Assembly: GCA_022393335.1 (NCBI GenBank)
Contig: JAJEKB010021158.1
Coordinates: 1,472,572-1,536,571 of the forward strand
DNA: 64,000 nucleotides
Source of the DNA: Macrotrachela quadricornifera
Taxonomy: Eukaryota; Rotifera; Eurotatoria; Philodinida; Philodinidae
Direction: 5' to 3'
Shown one piece after another: positions 59,511 through 64,000 of the stretch; positions within the stretch are counted from its first letter, which is position 1, and each line of letters begins with the position of its first letter. The notes beneath the pieces were generated by a model. That model did no database searches and was not told the origin of the DNA. It worked only from the letters and a program-made list of their open reading frames with translations. A program made the translations under genes and the position numbers.

Positions 59511-61795
59511 ATCTTCAAGCAAAATTAATGCTTTTGAATCTATGCTTTATTTTTATCTACTAATATAGAAAGAGATGGTTAAAAGCATGATATTTTTTTT
59601 TTATATCCTTATAATGAATCTTCTATAGAAAAAAATATTTTCTTGAGATAGCGTATAAAAATTAAATGAAATAAAAGACATTTATTTGACAGCTAATTAT
59701 GTTATTCAACCGATGAGTATTAAACAATAATATCCATAGAAATTTTGAAGCCGTAAATATTTCATTGAAAAAGAAATGATGCAAAAATTTTCTGTCATTA
59801 CAATACAGACTAAAGTTATAAATACTTTTTATAGAAAATAATCGTTAATTGCCATCAACCTCAAAATAGGAACATTTTTTTTTCTTATTTATTAATTATA
59901 ATTATGAACAAAACGAATTCTCTAACAGAATTCTCATATTTAAACTCTATTGTGTTCATAACTTGCTCGTGGATTGCCAATATGATAGTTCTATAATATA
60001 TAAAAAATGCTGAACTTTTTAATATATATTAATTCAATTAATGCAATAACAAACTCTCTATAATGTACGCATATCAATTTCTATATAATAATTTAATGCA
60101 AAAGATTCTTTTAACTCTAAGATTAAAACAAGCTAATGTTGAAATAAATGAAAGTTTAAACGTATCATAAATAAAAAGTATATTAAATATACATGATTAC
60201 TATTGTTTATATCTATACAACATGTCTAACTAAATTACCAAAGAAACAGTTGTTTATACCATTTATTTTCTGCTTTTCTTCTTCTACTGTCTCTTTACTG
60301 ACATTGTAAGAATTAACTCTATTGAAATTTATCATGTGCCGACTCAAATATAGCAACTTTTGTTGACACTTATGTAAATAATAGAAGTATGTAACGCTTT
60401 AGCCTTGTGAAATACTGGATGACCTATAAGAATTACCCTTGCAGTATTTTAAGAATTTCTTTTCTTCCATTCCTATGATTAAAATACTCTTTTTTTAAAC
60501 AGATCACGCTTAAAATTTTCTATAAAACCATTTAGATATATTTGCAAAAGGAAGAAAAATAAAGACATACAAGAAGCTGTAAAATGTAATGGATCGGACA
60601 TAAGGAATGGTCACGCGCTGCATCTACTATTTTCATCATTTTATTCTATTGAAAAACAAATTATAACAAAAGATACAGCGTGAAACAATGTACAATTTAT
60701 GTAAGACCACTTTTATTTTGTAGTTACTCTTTTTTTTTTCAAAATAAACATAATTTCGGCTGTGTAATCTTTGGTTCAAGATGAATTCGTTTTTTCTTAT
60801 TTCATCTTGCCATTACCTGATATGTCTTATTAAAAAAATAGATAAAATGCAACACAAGGTGTAACGTGAAAAGCTCTACAAAGAATAATTATTAAAAATG
60901 AAAATAAGAAAAAAAGTAAATTTACCTTGTACAGTCGACATTTGATCCCTCAAAATTTTGTGTATTTTAAAGTAAAAAAGGCAACTATAAAATAAACGAC
61001 TCTGTCTAAATTGTAGAGCTTTTCACATTGCATCTTTTAGTAGATGTTGTTTTTTTTTAAATAGAATGCAGTAAGTGGTAAAAAAAATTGAATACAAAAT
61101 TCAGCTATTTAATTATATCCTATTCATTATACTTTACAGGATTTTGTGTCTTGATTTTTCACCTTATTCAAATATATCTAAAAAGTTTCTTTGGGACTAA
61201 TCATGTATGGCTTTGTAGAGAATTTCAAAATTATAGAGAGAGTGATTCTTAATAGGTCACCGGATATCATTATAAACTATTGTTAACAATAATGGATGAT
61301 AAGAGAAAAGAATGTTTTTTTTTCTTTTATGACATTCTTTTATATCTAAACAAGAAAATATCATCGTAAAAATTTAGATTATTGCCTTGTATGGTTCTTA
61401 CATCAGTTTCAAAATACAATGATGATATAGGGGGATATATCTTAGATTTTTCAGTTATTCTTCATATTATCAATATTTAATCTTATAATTATACGTTTTA
61501 TCATTCAGTTTATTCTATAAAGTTTTAGTATAAAAAAAATATTTTTTGAGAACTGTGGTGTTATTTTGTGTGCTAATATGTCATTCGAACCAATATTTCT
61601 TCTTGAGTTTGTCTTTTTATTGTGTCAGGATCTATCTGCACAAGCACTAGTTACAAATGAGTAGATCGTATCAATTGCACTTCTATATAGTATAATGGAC
61701 TGTGCATTGAACTATAGAACAATATTCATATTACAGTCGCACACTACTTTTCGCTTTTAACAATAAAGTTTATCTTATTTTAAACATCCTTTTAT
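59511..61795. other. Intergenic with a MITE-family copy
   Basis: AT-rich, no gene. 60840-61085 has an inverted pair: GTGAAAAGCTCTACA near 60867 and TGTAGAGCTTTTCAC near 61012. It resembles the interior of the 17558-18081 element and 39195-39310. Confidence 0.5.
60840..61085. repeat. Copy of a dispersed inverted-repeat family
   Basis: The outer sequences ATGCAACAC...GTGAAAAGCTCTACA and its reverse complement at about 61012-61045 form an imperfect inverted repeat around a T-rich centre. The right half resembles 39195-39310 in reverse (AAAGGCTCTACAATTT) and 17730-17850, so at least three copies of this family lie in the window. Confidence 0.5.
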
Positions 61796-62595
61796 TTAAG
61801 ACATACTAAAAGTAATGACGTCATCGCCTTATTTTTTTGTAGAAAAGTTGAAGAAATATTCTTTTTTGATACACTGATAGAGAAAGTAAATCTCTATTTT
61901 TCTATACTACTTCATCAATATTTAACTAATTTTATAATTATTAAATTTCGATAAGACTTATTTCGTTCACATATTTGATGATAACATGAACGCTCAGTAA
62001 TATTTTTTTGAATGATTCTTGATAGAAACGAAAAAAAGAATTGCGGTGTTTACCATTGGAAAGAGGAGATGAAGACGCATCGAATCGTTTATTGAGATTT
62101 TTTTAAATACGATTAGAACTTCTATTATCTCTAAATAATTAAATTTAAACATCTTAGCCTTTTTTATTTTGTAAACATTTGATTAATGGTTTGACTATGA
62201 ACCTGATTATTAAAAAGTCACTGTAAACAACACATGAGAACAGTTTGCTCTTGAAAAAGTCGACTGAACAGTTTAAAAAAATATAGGACCAAAATTATGT
62301 ACTATATGGTTCGATGCGTATTCATTCCTTCATTTTGACGGTAGAAGCAGCAGCTATCTGCCTTGCTTCAATCAAAACTTATTAAAAAAAATGTAAGCAT
62401 TCATAGAGAATGACATATTATAAGAAACACTTTTTCTTTTGAAAATTTTATAAATATGATATTAATCGAATACTAATGAAATATCATAGAAAAATAGAGC
62501 ATTATTTTCTCTATCATTTTATAAAAAAACAAAATTTCTTCAATCCTTTTCTAAGGAAATAATGTGGAGGCGTCATTACTTTTGAAACACCTTAA
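61796..62595. mobile_element. Mariner-like MITE, about 800 bp, with about 110-bp terminal inverted repeats
   Basis: Left end TTAAGACATACTAAAAGTAA and right end (reverse complement) TTAAGGTGTTTCAAAAGTAA lead into matching runs of about 110 bp: ATGACG, TTGAAGAAAT, ATAGAGAAA, CTCTATTTTTCTA. TA dinucleotides stand one base outside each end (61793-61794 and 62597-62598), as expected for Tc1/mariner insertion. There is no transposase ORF, so it is non-autonomous. A lone related end lies at 38979-39101. Confidence 0.75.
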
Positions 62596-64000
62596 TTATA
62601 ATATTGTTAATATTCTTTAATCAATTGAACAATACATTATGAAATTTAAAACAAAGCCAGAAATATAAAAAGTGTATCTATTGGATAAATATACAACCAA
62701 ATATAAGTAATATAAAGGATTAATCCAAAAAAATTAGATATGCCATTTATTCTGATTAGGGAGATATCAATAGATAGCAAGAAAACGTTTTTGTTTGACA
62801 TAGACAAATGCTCGCATTATTTTTTTTAAAGATGTTCATTAACATTGAAGAAACATAAGATTGTTGATATTGTCTATAACTTATTCAACTACTTTTTTTC
62901 TGGAAAATGTTTTATTAATCATAAAACTCTTTCTTAATAATTTTCTAAATATACAAATTATAATATAAGTGAAAGAAATGATATATTCTATAAGTTTATG
63001 ACCCAATATCTACATCATACAAAGATGTTACGTCATTTTAAAATTTACTCACTAAAGATTTTTTAAAGAAAACTATTTAAAGCCAAAAGCAAATCCAAGA
63101 TTTATTTATTTAAAAATGAAATACATTTACATGAGAATGTATTCATTTCGTAGTAGGATTTAAATTAGTTTGTTTCTACCTTTCAAAATTGAAAATATCA
63201 ATGATTGATTAATTAAATCTTTTTTGAAAAAATATCATGGCAAATATATTATTGTTACACATATAGTATAATCATAACATAAATATTATTCTATTTTCAA
63301 TATTTATAAATCTTCTCATATAACCTAAACAAATTTATATATGCAGCTGTACTTGAAGATAATAGTATCACTATTGTAATAAAATAATGACAACAAATCA
63401 ATCTTTTATATTTGAACTATGATTAAAAAAAATGTTGCATTTCGATAAGAGTATGAACTCATATAAACATTATCCTGTAATCATTATTTTTGAATTATAT
63501 ATTGGTAGTATGCATGAAGATGGAGTAATTAATGATTGAATCTGAGGCTAATTTCTGCCAATATTAATTCAAAACGAATAGAGATAACCTCCTACTCATA
63601 TTAAAATGCATAAATTTGAACATAGTTTAATCTTATTATAACTAAAAAACAGTCATATAATAATTTTTAACAAAATGATTCGGCTTACACTATTTTACTA
63701 ACCAAATATATTTTGTATGCATTATATATAAATTCTATTGGGAAATCTTCTGTATGAATAATAGTTATAAAAACGAATATTGTTATTTTCAGTTGATTTA
63801 TAAATGTTATTCATAGAATTATTATAATAATATGATTAATTCATCAGGTATGAATCATCTAATAAATCAATTAAACGTAATTATTGCATATAATATTTTA
63901 TCCTATAGTTCAATAATAAATATATTTTTATATTTTTGTACAGAAAAAAAATTTTTTTCTCGTTAGAATAATCCATTCATATTAAACAACCTTTCAAAGA
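62596..64000. other. Intergenic to the window edge
   Basis: Very AT-rich, no supported exon, RNA or repeat. Confidence 0.45.

Noticed and set aside
1..64000. tRNA, rRNA, CRISPR or telomeric repeat arrays
   Set aside because: No B-box/T-loop pattern with cloverleaf, no rRNA-like conserved stretch, no regularly spaced direct repeats and no telomere-type tandem runs were seen on either strand.

Overview
This is a contig interior from a eukaryote, almost certainly a bdelloid rotifer (Rotaria/Adineta type). The DNA is AT-rich. Most coding exons are separated by very short introns (about 49-110 bp, GT...T-rich...AG). Several protein families that are expanded in bdelloids occur together: an ADP-ribosyltransferase fused to kinesin-light-chain-type TPRs, divergent F-box proteins, a membrane-anchored pentapeptide-repeat protein and a FLYWCH remnant. 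No prokaryotic operons, rRNA, tRNA or CRISPR were seen. Family names come from motif recognition; no database search was run.

Layout. 1-8 kb: the 3' part of an FAD-dependent monooxygenase-like gene, then two neighbouring genes of one Cys-rich membrane family, the second with an internal duplication. 8-14 kb: an inverted duplication, an intronless F-box gene and a neuronal-calcium-sensor gene rebuilt from eight exons. 14-35 kb is the gene-dense, conserved block: a ten-exon Tudor gene (+), an aldo-keto reductase (-), a complete 14-exon O-GlcNAcase (-), a GT31 glycosyltransferase (-), and a USP20/33-type deubiquitinase (-, about 18 exons). A 2.5-kb intron of the deubiquitinase contains an opposite-strand four-exon gene for a type I membrane protein. 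36-50 kb: a GTPase-RING fusion, a FLYWCH pseudogene, the ART-TPR gene, a UAS/F-box-like fusion gene and the pentapeptide-repeat membrane protein. 50-64 kb: a repeat cluster (443-bp palindrome with hammerhead-like cores, a hAT-type MITE), a second F-box gene, a rhodopsin-like GPCR, and gene-poor DNA with a mariner-like MITE.

Exon structures were read by hand. For the NCS, Tudor, AKR, OGA, GT31, nested membrane protein, UAS/F-box, pentapeptide and second F-box genes the summed exon lengths are exact multiples of three with consistent phases, which supports the joins. Themes that link neighbours are ubiquitin biology (deubiquitinase, RING, F-box and UAS proteins) and glycan metabolism (O-GlcNAcase beside GT31). 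The genes are separately transcribed and no operon is implied.

The strongest candidates for undescribed biology are the UAS/F-box-like fusion (44267-46110), the GTPase-RING protein (36219-37211), the tandem Cys-rich membrane family (3039-7782), the nested antisense gene (27793-30188) and the palindrome with ribozyme-like cores (50805-51247).
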